DNA of 64,000 nucleotides from Neorhizobium sp. NCHU2750 (GCF_003597675.1 NZ_CP030829.1:384011-448010); one strand, 5' to 3'; shown: positions 53,119 through 62,602, counted from the stretch's first letter. Numbers and translations: made by a program. The notes: generated by a model from the sequence alone, not told the origin.

Positions 53119-54110
53119 AGGGTCGCAATCTGAGAATGGTCGATGCGGAAACGGTACACCGTGTCGCCAAATGGGAAGGGCTGATCGAAACGATGCGGCA
53201 ATGCCATGTCGGACAAAAACCGATGGGAAGCCGCCTGCTGATGACGCAGCCTCGCGATGGCGGCCAGCCCGACGCTCTTATCCTCGTGCCGGCCTGGCAG
53301 GAAGGAGAGGCGATCGGGGTAAAGCTCGTGACCTCCTTTCCGCAGAATACCACACGCCATGGCCTGCCGACGGTCGACGCACTCTATGTGCTTTTCGACC
53401 CGAACACCGGCAAGCCATCCACGATCATCGATGGCGAGGCGATCGTCTTCCGCAAGACGGCCTCCGACACCGCGCTCGGCGTCAAACTACTCTCGTCACC
53501 CTCCGCAACGCGCCTGCTGATGGTGGGAGCGGGTGCACTGGCCCCCTACGTCATCGAGGCGGTACGTGCCGTGCGGTCAGGCATTCGCGAAATCGCAATC
53601 TGGAACCGCACACACGAGCGCGCCGTCGAACTTGCCGATCAGGTCGGCAAGTCGGCCAATGTGAGCGCGCGTGCCGTGGGCGACCTGTCGGAGGCGTTGG
53701 GCTGGGCGGATATCGTCATTTCTGCGACCATGTCCGAAAAGCCGCTGATCGCAGGTGCGCGCCTCAAGCCGGGCGCCCATGTTGGGCTGATCGGTTCCTT
53801 CACGGCCGGCATGCGGGAGGCTGACGACGATCTGATGCGGCGTGCGGCGATCTATGTCGATGATCTCAGCGCGATCGAAAAAACCGGCGAATTCATTGAG
53901 CCCATTTCACGCGGCGTAATCTCGGCAGATGATGTCCTCGGCGACCTTTTCGCGCTATGCCAGGGCCGTTGCCCGCCTCAGCATGCAGACACCGTCACGG
54001 TGTTCAAGAATGGTGGTGCGGCACATCTCGATCTGTTTGTCGCGCAGCATATCCTTGCCGTTCTCAACGGGAATCAAACTGTCGCCATGTCGGATAGGGT
54101 TCCGAATTGA
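53115..54110 (+). CDS. ornithine cyclodeaminase/mu-crystallin family protein
   Basis: The 331-residue enzyme has the family substrate region with GVKLVTSFPQNTTRHGLP (active-site Lys) and an NAD(P) fold LLMVGAGALAPYVIEAVRAV, then IWNRTHERAVELA. Members include ornithine cyclodeaminase, alanine dehydrogenase and delta1-pyrroline-2-carboxylate reductase. It is coupled to the GlpD-like gene by a four-base overlap and closes the operon. If the pathway degrades a proline- or pipecolate-like betaine, an imine reductase would fit well, but this is inference. Confidence 0.9.
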   Translation: MKGRNLRMVDAETVHRVAKWEGLIETMRQCHVGQKPMGSRLLMTQPRDGGQPDALILVPAWQEGEAIGVKLVTSFPQNTTRHGLPTVDALYVLFDPNTGKPSTIIDGEAIVFRKTASDTALGVKLLSSPSATRLLMVGAGALAPYVIEAVRAVRSGIREIAIWNRTHERAVELADQVGKSANVSARAVGDLSEALGWADIVISATMSEKPLIAGARLKPGAHVGLIGSFTAGMREADDDLMRRAAIYVDDLSAIEKTGEFIEPISRGVISADDVLGDLFALCQGRCPPQHADTVTVFKNGGAAHLDLFVAQHILAVLNGNQTVAMSDRVPN

Positions 54111-54516
54111 ATGCTCCATGCGATGGCCTTTGGAGCTCGGGTGCCCGAATCTTCATGAAGTCGAAGACGCTGATCAAGCATTGCTCGGCTGCGGAGATTC
54201 TCGATGACATGATTAAGGTCTGCTGCCGCATCATGGTCAGACCTTGAGAGACAACATGGGGCTGCAGGCCCCGCAGCGCTCCATGGCATCAACAGCAATG
54301 ATATCTTCGACAATGTTGCCATGCCGTGGCCTGCCGACAGTTGCGACACAGAGGTGAGGAAGCCTCGGATCGTTCCAGACTACCGAGGCTTTCGGATTTC
54401 AGGCCTTCCGCGCAGAAGTCCGGAAAAACACAATTTCCGCTGTGTATGAAAGGCGTTGCACATCTTTGACCCCGATATGGGATATAAGAAGATGGCAACG
54501 CCGTATTTTGGATTAC
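54111..54516. other. intergenic region with a terminator-like hairpin
   Basis: This gap separates convergent genes. AAGCCTCGG (54360-54368) and CCGAGGCTT (54383-54391) form a perfect 9-bp stem with a 14-nt loop, followed on the plus strand by TCGGATTTC. It is a plausible terminator but lies 250 bp after the plus-strand operon. No other gene or repeat is seen. Confidence 0.5.
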
Positions 54517-55530
54517 TTAATCAGCAGGTCGCAATCCGCCTGCGGAAAAGTCTTCTCCGTCTCTTTGGTTTTCCGCGACGTTACCGCCAAATTTTCGATA
54601 CCAGAGGCCCGTGATGATCGGCACGACGATAGACGTCACGATGATGCAGATCGCCACAAGTATCGTGGCGCTGCCGACGGCCGGGGCAAATTGCGGTGCT
54701 ACGGCTGCGATAGCCAGCGGATTGGCCGCCGCAGCGCCTGCGGTCGAAGACGCGGCAAGTCCGGCAGTTCCATTTCCACCACCGATGTATTTGTCGGCCA
54801 GTATGAGCGGGATCCCGGTCAATACGATCACGGCCAACGCGAGCACGATACCCAGCCCAGCGAGTGGCGACAACAGAGTGCTCAGATCAATGGTGTTGCC
54901 GAGGGCAAAGGCAAAGAACGGGATCATCAGCACGCTTCCCGGGGCAAACAACGCCCTGAGCTTCGGATCGAGATTTCCCAATGCGAAGCCGACGATGAAG
55001 GGGAGAACCGCACCAATAAAGATCTGCGGCTCGAAATGTGCCACGCCCGACGAGCCGAGGATGATCATGCTCATAAGCGGCCCGGATTCGATGGAGGTCA
55101 AGACGAAAGCACCAGCTTCCTCCTTCGTGCCATAGCTTTGCATCAACGAGGCATAGAGTCCCCCATTGGTCATATCCATGGCGCACACGATCGCGAGCAC
55201 AGACAAGCCAGCGAAAATGCCGGTCTGTATGCCCTCAGGGGGCAGAAACAGCGAAGCAATCATCGTGATGATCCAGGCGGTCACGAATTTGGTGACAACG
55301 ATAGTCCCGGATTTGCGCAAAACAGTCCCGGTGGAGCTCAACTTGATCGAAGCTCCCATGCAAAAAAACCACACGGCGAGAATAGGGACCACACCGGTCA
55401 TGATCCCCTGCGTGAAGCCCTTGAAATAGGCTGGTGCATCCGGGGCAAATGTCTTGCAAAGAGCGCCGAGCAGCAGCGGCGTCAGCATCAATCCGCCGGG
55501 TATGCGGTCGATAGTATCCTTGATATTCAT
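54517..55530 (-). CDS. kdgT: 2-keto-3-deoxygluconate permease
   Basis: The 337-residue membrane protein of the KdgT family has about ten helices. It opens with [20 protein letters not shown], and continues with [20 protein letters not shown] and [15 protein letters not shown]; the later [19 protein letters not shown] is typical. It imports 2-keto-3-deoxygluconate (a product of pectin or alginate breakdown) with protons. GGAGGAG lies upstream of ATG 55530. No KDG kinase or aldolase is nearby, so it is an orphan transporter here, unless the mandelate-racemase-family enzyme of the neighbouring island makes a keto-deoxy acid. Confidence 0.93.
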   Translation of the reverse strand: MNIKDTIDRIPGGLMLTPLLLGALCKTFAPDAPAYFKGFTQGIMTGVVPILAVWFFCMGASIKLSSTGTVLRKSGTIVVTKFVTAWIITMIASLFLPPEGIQTGIFAGLSVLAIVCAMDMTNGGLYASLMQSYGTKEEAGAFVLTSIESGPLMSMIILGSSGVAHFEPQIFIGAVLPFIVGFALGNLDPKLRALFAPGSVLMIPFFAFALGNTIDLSTLLSPLAGLGIVLALAVIVLTGIPLILADKYIGGGNGTAGLAASSTAGAAAANPLAIAAVAPQFAPAVGSATILVAICIIVTSIVVPIITGLWYRKFGGNVAENQRDGEDFSAGGLRPAD

Positions 55531-56346
55531 CTCAATCTCCTCCCCTGAGTGCCTGGCGCTCAGAGCATTGTTCAAATTTCAATTCGAAAACGCAGGCTCC
55601 CCCCGCGTGTGTCGATCTTTCAGACATGTGATAATTTTCGAGGCGGTTTCCTTCTAACGATGGATTACAGGCGGCTTGGCGCTCACCATGTGGGCAGCCA
55701 GTGGCGTATGGGCGACACGCGGTCGATAGCTGGATAGGCAGTGATTATGCCTGGACAGGCACACCGCCAGTCATCAAATCCCTGAGATCGGGCGTGCGTG
55801 TGAAATTCCGCGGGTACAGCACTGCCACTCGCAGTGCTGTCACCCTACGAAGAAGGGGACCTCGAAAAAATCATGATTATGCTCGATTGAAGCATGCAAT
55901 GATGCCAGCACCTGCCAGATTTCAGCAACTTCACGATACTCCTCCGTTCCCGTGATCCGGCTGTTGGCCTTGCTTGCAAGGCCTTCGCTAAGCTCGTCCT
56001 TGGCTGTTCAAATGTCAAATATTTTCGAGGATTTGTATTTCTGAAAATCGGCGCAACCTGCCTGCCGGTGCAGCTCTTCCGCACAGATGTCGCACGCAGT
56101 CGACGTAACCGTTGCACAAGTGTTCGTTGACTGTCGGAAGGGCCAGTGGCGATTGCGCCCAGGTCAATCTAGTGAACCCCGTCAGTCGAGGTCTGGGCGG
56201 GACGAGATGAGCTGGAGGCCGCTATCATGGGGCCGCATCCGCCATCGTGAGCGGTGGAGCAAAATCTCTGATGGCTTTGCCAACGAACACGCAAAAGGGA
56301 AGAGCTGTCCCACATGCGTCTTGCCTCATGCATTGGATAGCGGCAT
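55531..56346. other. 0.8-kb gene-poor region with a perfect hairpin
   Basis: Only very short frames of doubtful coding character are found. ACAGCACTGC (55816-55825) and GCAGTGCTGT (55831-55840) form a perfect 10-bp stem with a 5-nt CACTC loop. The region must contain the kdgT promoter; it may also hold a small RNA or decayed genes. Confidence 0.45.
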
Positions 56347-56967
56347 ATGAGCCGCATGACCTCCGATTCCAGAATATTCGTCGGCCTCAAGCCGATCCGT
56401 GCCAAGCAGACACAGAAGCCGGCTCCTCAAGGCCCCAGATGCCAATGGGATGGCTGCGAACGTGTCGGGCAACACAAGGCGCCCGTAGGCCAGGAAGCCG
56501 AGGGGCTTTTCTTCCTGTTCTGTACCGAACACGTCAAGGACTACAACAGCGGATACAACTATTCGAGTGCTCTCTCGAGCCCGGAAGTTGCCCGTTATCA
56601 GAAAGAGGCGGCAGCCGGCGCGCGGCGCTCGATGGGGAAAACGCAGCGAGACGTCCCAAATGACGCGCCTCTTCCATCGACGTCCCGCTCAGGGTCGGCG
56701 AAAGCGCTGAACGCCCGAAAATCGGTCGAGCAACGCAAAGCCCAGGAAGCGGAAAAGAAGAAGCGGAAACTGCGGGTCCTTGAAGCAAAGGCATTCGACA
56801 CATTGGGGTTGTCGGAGGATGCGACTCCACGGGAAATCAAGGATGCCTACAAACAGAAGCTAAAAATGCTTCACCCTGATGCCAACCAGGGCAGCCGTTC
56901 ATCCGAGGATGAGCTGCGTGCGGCGATTGAGGCTTTCAAGATCCTCAAGTTGAACGACTTCTGCTGA
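56347..56967 (+). CDS. J-domain protein with N-terminal Cys/His segment
   Basis: The 206-residue protein has a C-terminal J domain (about 150-206) with DTLGLSEDATPREIKDAYKQ, the HPD tripeptide in KMLHPDANQ and helix IV. The N-terminal half has CQWDGCERVGQHKAP and FCTEHVKDYN, a C-x4-C...C-x2-H pattern that could bind zinc. The middle (110-150) is rich in Lys, Arg and Glu. J domains stimulate DnaK ATPase; this lacks the G/F and zinc-finger regions of true DnaJ and so is a specialised co-chaperone. Similar small J proteins occur across rhizobia. It is monocistronic. Confidence 0.9.
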   Translation: MSRMTSDSRIFVGLKPIRAKQTQKPAPQGPRCQWDGCERVGQHKAPVGQEAEGLFFLFCTEHVKDYNSGYNYSSALSSPEVARYQKEAAAGARRSMGKTQRDVPNDAPLPSTSRSGSAKALNARKSVEQRKAQEAEKKKRKLRVLEAKAFDTLGLSEDATPREIKDAYKQKLKMLHPDANQGSRSSEDELRAAIEAFKILKLNDFC

Positions 56968-57051
56968 ACCGAATGAGAAGGCTACAGGTGCGCCTTTCCT
57001 TCGAGGCGACGCAGGCAAGGACCTGTCTTTGCCCCGTCGCAAAAATTCCGT

Positions 57052-57921
57052 CTAGCTTGACTGCAGGAAGCGCAGGGCCCGGCAGAGCAGGCTCGGCAGG
57101 ATGGTCGCATGGTCTTCCTGCTCGCCGAGCTCGAAGCGGATGCGCTCCTCATCCGCAAAGGTCGCGGTAAGCCTTGCCGCGAGGTCGCGGGCATTGTCGA
57201 CCATTCTGCGGCTTTCGCGCACCGCCAGATAATCCTCGCTTGCCGCATGGGCCGCCTGCCATGGGGCCGTTTCCTGCTCGTAACGGCCGGCGGCGAGATA
57301 AAGCCGGGAGCTGGCGGTCATCAACCCACCCTCGTCAAGCCGCTGGCCCAGGCCCTCCCGATCCCACCAGATCGACGGGCTGAAACAGGCATAGCCGCTG
57401 AAGAGGCCGGGACATCGCGCCGCTACTTCGAGCGCAAAATAACCGGCCAGCGAATGGCCGAGCAGCATCCGCCGCGTCGGATCGGCGGCAAACCGCCGTT
57501 CGATGCGCGGCATCAGACATCGCGTCAGGAAATCGATGAAGGCCGCCTGGCCGCCATAGGCAAGGCCCGCGTCATGGTCCTGGCCGCCGGCGGGCGCCTT
57601 AAGGGTGAAATCGAAATAGCGGCGCTCGGCATCATAGCTGGCGGTGTTCGGATATCCGATGCCAACGACGATCGCCGGATGGATGCCCGTCGCTGCCGGC
57701 CGGCGCGTCACCCGCCGCACCGTCTCCGAGACGGTGACGAAATCGGCATTGCCATCCAGCACATAGATCACCGGAAAGCCCGACGGCGGGGCATCGCCAT
57801 CGGGCACCGAAACGAAAATGCGGTAGGCCGGCCCGCCCTTTTCGGGCGCAAGGTCGAAGGCCGTCGCGCCGGGGAGACAGAGAGTTACACCGTCCGGCAT
57901 GGCGTTTTTCAACGCGTCCAA
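57052..57921 (-). CDS. IroE/Fes-like siderophore esterase (alpha/beta hydrolase)
   Basis: The product of about 289 residues is an alpha/beta hydrolase of the IroE/BesA type. Features are YRIFVSVPDG, PVIYVLDGNADF, the nucleophile elbow GHSLAGYFALEVA (GxSxG), CFSPSIWWDREG and the late His in EQEDHATILPSLL. Such enzymes hydrolyse ester bonds of trilactone siderophores to free iron. No signal peptide is seen, so it would act in the cytoplasm. Translation likely starts at TTG 57921, six bases after GGAGGG, inside the end of the binding-protein gene; ATG 57900 is the alternative but has no ribosome-binding site. Confidence 0.85.
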   Translation of the reverse strand: MDALKNAMPDGVTLCLPGATAFDLAPEKGGPAYRIFVSVPDGDAPPSGFPVIYVLDGNADFVTVSETVRRVTRRPAATGIHPAIVVGIGYPNTASYDAERRYFDFTLKAPAGGQDHDAGLAYGGQAAFIDFLTRCLMPRIERRFAADPTRRMLLGHSLAGYFALEVAARCPGLFSGYACFSPSIWWDREGLGQRLDEGGLMTASSRLYLAAGRYEQETAPWQAAHAASEDYLAVRESRRMVDNARDLAARLTATFADEERIRFELGEQEDHATILPSLLCRALRFLQSS

Positions 57922-59015
57922 TAGCGTCCCTCCAGTGGTACCGCCATCATCCGGTTCATCTCCTGTAGCGTCTTGTCCGGATCGAGATCGGAAAACAGCT
58001 GCGGCCGGGACCATTTGGCAAAGAGTTCCAGCGCCAGGATATCGAGCGGCGAATTGAACAGCTGCTGGGAAAGTCCATGGACCTGATCGGGCTTGAAATC
58101 CAGAGCCGAAAAGCCGGTCCGTTCCACCAGTGCCGAAAGAGACGCCTTCGTCTGCGCCTGGTCGAAATCCGGCCCGACCAGCAATCCACCACGATCCTTC
58201 ATATAAGTACCGCCGGTGGCAATATAGACGGTCGGCTTGGCGGTGATGAGGTATTCGAGCCCGAGCTTGCCCGCCGGCTTTTTGCCGATGACATGGCCGA
58301 CATTGTCGACGCCGATGAGGCTCAGGAACGTGCCGACACCGGCCTCTCCCGGCGAATTGCAGCATGGATCCTGCGTCGATGCATGCGGCTCGACCAGCAC
58401 GACCGGCTTTGCCGCGCCATCGGCAGGCGCCGATTTCTTCGCTTCGTCCAACTTCGCCTCGATCGCCTTGCGGGCATTCTGGCGCAGAGAGACGATCCGT
58501 TCTGCCGCCTCATCCCTGCCGATCGCCTTGCCGATGATCTCGAGGCTGCGATCGGTATCCTTCAGCGGGTCGTTCTGGAAATCGATGAAGATGACGGCAA
58601 TGCCGGCATCCTTGATCTGGTCGATCTGAGCCTGACTGACATGCGAGAAGGCCGAGAGGAACACCACGTCCGGATTGACCGCAAGAATCTGCTCGACATT
58701 CGTGTCCTGCGCATTGCTGGCAAGCCGCGGAAGCGTCTCTATCGCCGGAAACTTCCGGCGATAGACGTTGTAGATTTCGCGGCCCATACGGTCGACATCA
58801 TGCGGCCATGCCGCAACGAGCCCGACCGGATCGTCACTCAGGAAGGACATGGCGAGGATCGTGCGACCGTCATCGACGGCAATCCGATCCGCCGGCGCCT
58901 TCAGCGTCACGGCATTGCCCCTGATATCGTCGATCCGGATATCTGCCCTGGCGAGATTGGCGAGGGAGACCGTGCCGACGAGCGCGATCAGCAGGGACAA
59001 GACGTGGCGTTTCAT
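57909..59015 (-). CDS. FecB/FepB-type iron-siderophore binding protein
   Basis: The 368-residue protein has a Sec signal (MKRHVLSLLIALVGTVSL, cleaved near ARA|D). The periplasmic-binding-protein fold of the TroA superfamily class III is visible: ILAVNPDVVFLSAFSHVSQAQIDQIK and the helical backbone. An unusual QDPCCNSPGEAG segment (near 215) has two adjacent cysteines. It should bind a ferric siderophore for an ABC importer, but no permease or ATPase is in this cluster. It lies ten bases after the receptor gene and overlaps the esterase gene. Confidence 0.88.
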   Translation of the reverse strand: MKRHVLSLLIALVGTVSLANLARADIRIDDIRGNAVTLKAPADRIAVDDGRTILAMSFLSDDPVGLVAAWPHDVDRMGREIYNVYRRKFPAIETLPRLASNAQDTNVEQILAVNPDVVFLSAFSHVSQAQIDQIKDAGIAVIFIDFQNDPLKDTDRSLEIIGKAIGRDEAAERIVSLRQNARKAIEAKLDEAKKSAPADGAAKPVVLVEPHASTQDPCCNSPGEAGVGTFLSLIGVDNVGHVIGKKPAGKLGLEYLITAKPTVYIATGGTYMKDRGGLLVGPDFDQAQTKASLSALVERTGFSALDFKPDQVHGLSQQLFNSPLDILALELFAKWSRPQLFSDLDPDKTLQEMNRMMAVPLEGRYWTR

Positions 59016-59025
59016 CGGATCTGCC

Positions 59026-61266
59026 TTACCATTTGTAGGACGCGGTTGCCATCACGACACGGCCCGTGCCGTAGAAGCACTGGTATGCGGAGGCGCAGGC
59101 CGAGACATATTTCTTGTCGAACAGGTTCGTCGCGTTGACCGCAAGTTCGAACCCTTTCATCTTCGGATCGTAATGGCCGAAATCGTAGCTGATGGAAGCA
59201 TCGACCAGCGTATAGGCCGGCACCTTCATGGCGCGGGTATTGGCTGCATCGCCATAGGTGGAGCCCATGTAGCGGACGCCGGCACCAAAATTCAGGCCTT
59301 CGAGGGCGCCCTCCCCGATCGTGTAGTCGGTCCAGAGGCTCGCCATATTGGTCGGCGCACCGACCGGCGTATTGCCGAGCGTGGTGGCAACGTTGCTCTT
59401 TGTCACCTCGACATCCGCATAGGTGTAGGAAGCACTCAGGTTGAGGCCCTGGGTGAGGGCGAACTTCGCACCGAGCTCGACACCGCGCGAGCGGACCTCA
59501 CCGGTCTGCGTCTGGCAGGTCGTCGAACTGCAGCCGGTGGCCGTGGTGTCGGTGCTGGTATGGGCCGTATCGGTGGTCAGCACGTTCTGCTGGGTCAGGT
59601 TATAAAGAGCGGCCGTGAAGATGGCATCGATGCCGGTCGGCTGGTATTTCACGCCGACTTCATACTGCTGGCCGGTGGTCGGCTCGAAAGGCGTGCCGCC
59701 ATAGCCGGTGCCCATGGTCGGGTCGAAGGACGTGGCATAGCTGGCATAGGGCGCAATGCCGTTGTCGAATTCATAGAGCATGCCCGCCTTCCAGGTGAAG
59801 GCATGGTCACGCGTGTCGACATCCTTTGACGCACCGGTCGAGAGCGTCGTCGTACTGCTATCGATCGAAGACCAGTCGTTGCGGCCGGCCAGCACGAAGT
59901 GCCAGTTGTCGATGCTCATCTGGTCCTGGGCATAAAGGCCGGTCTGGTGGCGGACCTGATCCTGGCGTCCCGTCAGCGCCACGGTCGGGGCGCTTTCATA
60001 GACCGGGTCCAGATAGTTGATATAGGTCGTCGCGCCATTGCCGTATTTCGACTGGGCATTGACCAGCTGGTAGTCGAGGCCGAGCAGCAGCTTGTGCTCG
60101 AGCGGGCCGGTATCGAAATCTGCCTCTGCCTGGTTGTCGATCGCCAGCGCGTTGAACTGCTCGATATAATGGGTCGACTGCCGGCCGAGGCAAAGATAGG
60201 CAACGCCGCCGCAGCTTGCCGCAGCAGCCCAGGCATTGGCGTTCGGCACGACGGAATAGGCCTTGAACTCGCTGTTGCTGTGCATGAAGCGGGTGTTCTG
60301 GCGAAGCGTCCAGACATCGTCCAGATGGTGCTCGAACTCGTAACCGATGGTCGACTGGGTGCGGCTGAACGTATTGTAGTTCGGGTTGCCGCTGAAGAAG
60401 TCGGAGGGGATCTGACCGTTCGGATTGGATTGCAGCGTGCCGAGCGCCGGCATCCAGTTCGTCAGAGCCGCTTTCGGATCACGGGTGTAGCTCGCCTTGA
60501 CGGTCAGGGTCGTGTCTGCATCCGGCGACCATGTGACTGACGGCGCAATCGCCACGCGCTTGCTGTCGGAACTGTCGAAGCCGAGATCGTAAAGCCGGCC
60601 GACACCCGTTACCCGGTAAAGCAGATCGCCATCGTCGGTCACCGGTCCGGTGAAATCGAAGCCTGCTTCCGCGCGGCCATCATTGCCGAAGCGGGTGAAC
60701 ACTTCGTTGGAGGCCTCCGCCTGAGGCGTCTTGCTGACGAGGTTGACGAGACCGCCCGGATTGCCGGAACCGTAGAGAACCGATGCCGGACCACGCATGA
60801 TCTCGATACGGTCGAGGAAGAACGGGTCGACGGAGGGAATGTCGTAGTTGATGCCGGTCGGCAGGCGCAGCCCATCCCAGTAATGCACGTAGTTGGCATT
60901 GCCGCCGAAGCCACCGAAGCCGCGAACGAAGACGCTGTCGAACCGGTCACCCGGACGCGAGCCGGTGGTGACGCCGGGCTCGTAGCGCAAGGCGCTCGAC
61001 ACGCTGGTCGCACCCTGCTTCTGAGCCTGCTCGGACGTGACAACACTGGTCGACTGCGATGTCTGGATGATCGGGGTCGATGTCTTTGTGCCGGCGCGGG
61101 CGCGCTTGGCGATCGGTCCCTTGTCATCCTTTGCGTCCGACTTGCCGGACGAATTGAGCACGATGGGTTTCAGCGTGTTGGACGATTGTTCCTGCGCCGC
61201 TGCCCCCGTCGCCATGATGACGACGACCGACCCCAGCAGCCCCGTCACAAACGCAGTTCTCTTCAT
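59026..61266 (-). CDS. TonB-dependent siderophore receptor
   Basis: The 746-residue outer-membrane protein has a signal peptide (1-24), a plug domain (about 65-200) and a beta-barrel ending in the aromatic TASYKW. Plug motifs include ATSVSSALRYEPGVTTG, FVRGFGG and EIMRGPASVLYGSGNPGGLVNLVSKTP, as in FhuA/FpvA-type ferric siderophore receptors. GAGAGGG precedes ATG 61266, which is preferred to an ATG eleven codons upstream. It is the first gene of a receptor, binding protein and esterase operon, so the ligand is a hydrolysable (ester-linked) ferric siderophore. Divergent AraC regulator and palindromes imply induction by that siderophore. Confidence 0.94.
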   Translation of the reverse strand: MKRTAFVTGLLGSVVVIMATGAAAQEQSSNTLKPIVLNSSGKSDAKDDKGPIAKRARAGTKTSTPIIQTSQSTSVVTSEQAQKQGATSVSSALRYEPGVTTGSRPGDRFDSVFVRGFGGFGGNANYVHYWDGLRLPTGINYDIPSVDPFFLDRIEIMRGPASVLYGSGNPGGLVNLVSKTPQAEASNEVFTRFGNDGRAEAGFDFTGPVTDDGDLLYRVTGVGRLYDLGFDSSDSKRVAIAPSVTWSPDADTTLTVKASYTRDPKAALTNWMPALGTLQSNPNGQIPSDFFSGNPNYNTFSRTQSTIGYEFEHHLDDVWTLRQNTRFMHSNSEFKAYSVVPNANAWAAAASCGGVAYLCLGRQSTHYIEQFNALAIDNQAEADFDTGPLEHKLLLGLDYQLVNAQSKYGNGATTYINYLDPVYESAPTVALTGRQDQVRHQTGLYAQDQMSIDNWHFVLAGRNDWSSIDSSTTTLSTGASKDVDTRDHAFTWKAGMLYEFDNGIAPYASYATSFDPTMGTGYGGTPFEPTTGQQYEVGVKYQPTGIDAIFTAALYNLTQQNVLTTDTAHTSTDTTATGCSSTTCQTQTGEVRSRGVELGAKFALTQGLNLSASYTYADVEVTKSNVATTLGNTPVGAPTNMASLWTDYTIGEGALEGLNFGAGVRYMGSTYGDAANTRAMKVPAYTLVDASISYDFGHYDPKMKGFELAVNATNLFDKKYVSACASAYQCFYGTGRVVMATASYKW

Positions 61267-61303
61267 CGTCCCTCTCGCCATTTCGTCACACCCAGCCATT
61301 CGA

Positions 61304-61377
61304 TAAACATGATGGTACTAGTCATGTTTACGGTTTATAGCGATCTGAGGCTTGCAAGCCATCGCAAACATGTTTGC
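61304..61377. promoter_or_regulatory. AAACATG palindromes between receptor and AraC genes
   Basis: TAAACATGA (61304-61312) and TCATGTTTA (61322-61330) are perfect 9-bp arms with a 9-nt spacer. GCAAACATGTTTGC (61364-61377) is a perfect 14-bp palindrome. All share the AAACATG core, giving four half-sites within 74 bp. They lie 38-112 bp upstream of the receptor start. They are likely binding sites for the AraC regulator at 61450, or in part for an iron regulator. Confidence 0.65.
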
Positions 61378-61449
61378 AAAAACGCCATATGCATTTGCGG
61401 CAATTGCGGTGGTTAAAGGATCGGATTGAAGGCCGGAAAGGGCTCATCT

Positions 61450-62424
61450 ATGAGCAGCATGGTGAAGGCAAACGAATTCTTCGGCCAGATGCAGGCCGCA
61501 AACAGATCGTTCAGGCTGCTCGATTCCAATGTCGGCGCCGACGAGGATCTCATGCGCGGATCGTTCCGCAAAATGACGGTGCGCCGCGGCCTCACCTTCC
61601 ACTATTCCGATCTCACCAATCTGCGCGACCTCCAGACCAAGACAGAGGCGCCGCCGCATCTCGGTATCAAGCTCTTCTTCCAGGGCGGAATCGCGGCACG
61701 GATAGGCAATCTCGACATTCCCATGCCGGTGGAACAATCCGGCGGCAGCTGGGTCCCGTCGGCGACCCTCTTCCATCAGCGCGAGCACGAAGTGTTCACC
61801 CGCCATGCCGGTGCCGGCGACAGGACGCGCAAGCTCACCATCAAGATCCTGCCCGAATGGCTGGAGAGCGGCGACGTATTCGCCGGCGGAGAGGCGCTCA
61901 GCCTGCAACGCTTCACCGAGCAGAAGCTTGCCGCCCGATCCTGGACCCCGAGCCGCGCGCTTCTGGCGCTCGCCGAACAGATGATCAATCCCCCGGTCTT
62001 CGAGCCGCATCTGGCCAGGCTCTACATGGAAAGCAGGGTCATCAGCGTGGTGGCCGAAGCATTCGGCCTGCTGTCGGAAGACAGTGCCACGGGCCGCAAT
62101 TCCCTCAGCCTGGCGGAGTGCAAACGCCTGAAGCGGGCCGAAGACATGCTGCTCGATTACAAGGCCTCGCCATCCATCGAGACCGTGGCCGCGGCGACGG
62201 GCGTCAGCGTCAACACATTGCAAAGGCTCTTCCAGGCTGCGCACGGAACGAGCGTCTTCAGTTATATTCGCGACCGCCGCCTTGATCAGGCGCGTCTCGC
62301 ACTTGAAACCGAGGGCCTGCCGATCGCCCAGGCCGCCTATATCGCCGGCTATACAAGCCCGGCCAATTTCTCCACTGCGTTCAAGCGCCGCTACGGCTTC
62401 ACGCCGAAACAGTGCCGCCGCTGA
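61450..62424 (+). CDS. AraC-family regulator (PchR/RhrA-like)
   Basis: The 324-residue protein has an unclassified N-terminal sensing half and a C-terminal AraC double HTH (about 222-322: VAAATGVSVNTLQRLFQAAHG; AAYIAGYTSPANFSTAFKRRYGFTP). The layout matches PchR- and RhrA-type activators that sense a siderophore. It is divergent from the TonB-dependent receptor. AAGGG eight bases upstream supports ATG 61450; a TTG eight codons earlier is an alternative. It should activate the receptor operon when the cognate ferric siderophore is present. Confidence 0.9.
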   Translation: MSSMVKANEFFGQMQAANRSFRLLDSNVGADEDLMRGSFRKMTVRRGLTFHYSDLTNLRDLQTKTEAPPHLGIKLFFQGGIAARIGNLDIPMPVEQSGGSWVPSATLFHQREHEVFTRHAGAGDRTRKLTIKILPEWLESGDVFAGGEALSLQRFTEQKLAARSWTPSRALLALAEQMINPPVFEPHLARLYMESRVISVVAEAFGLLSEDSATGRNSLSLAECKRLKRAEDMLLDYKASPSIETVAAATGVSVNTLQRLFQAAHGTSVFSYIRDRRLDQARLALETEGLPIAQAAYIAGYTSPANFSTAFKRRYGFTPKQCRR

Positions 62425-62602
62425 TGGGCGGCGATGGGCAACCGCTGCAGTCCACCTCCTCGGCATCCGCAAACGCCGCAACACGATCTTGTTGATTGAC
62501 TCCCACAGAGCCTTCATCAGATTTCGGGCAAAAATCGCGAGCCGGCATCCGCAATAGCGTCCGGAGTGCTAGTCGCCCAAATTCAGAACCAAGGAGCCAA
62601 TC

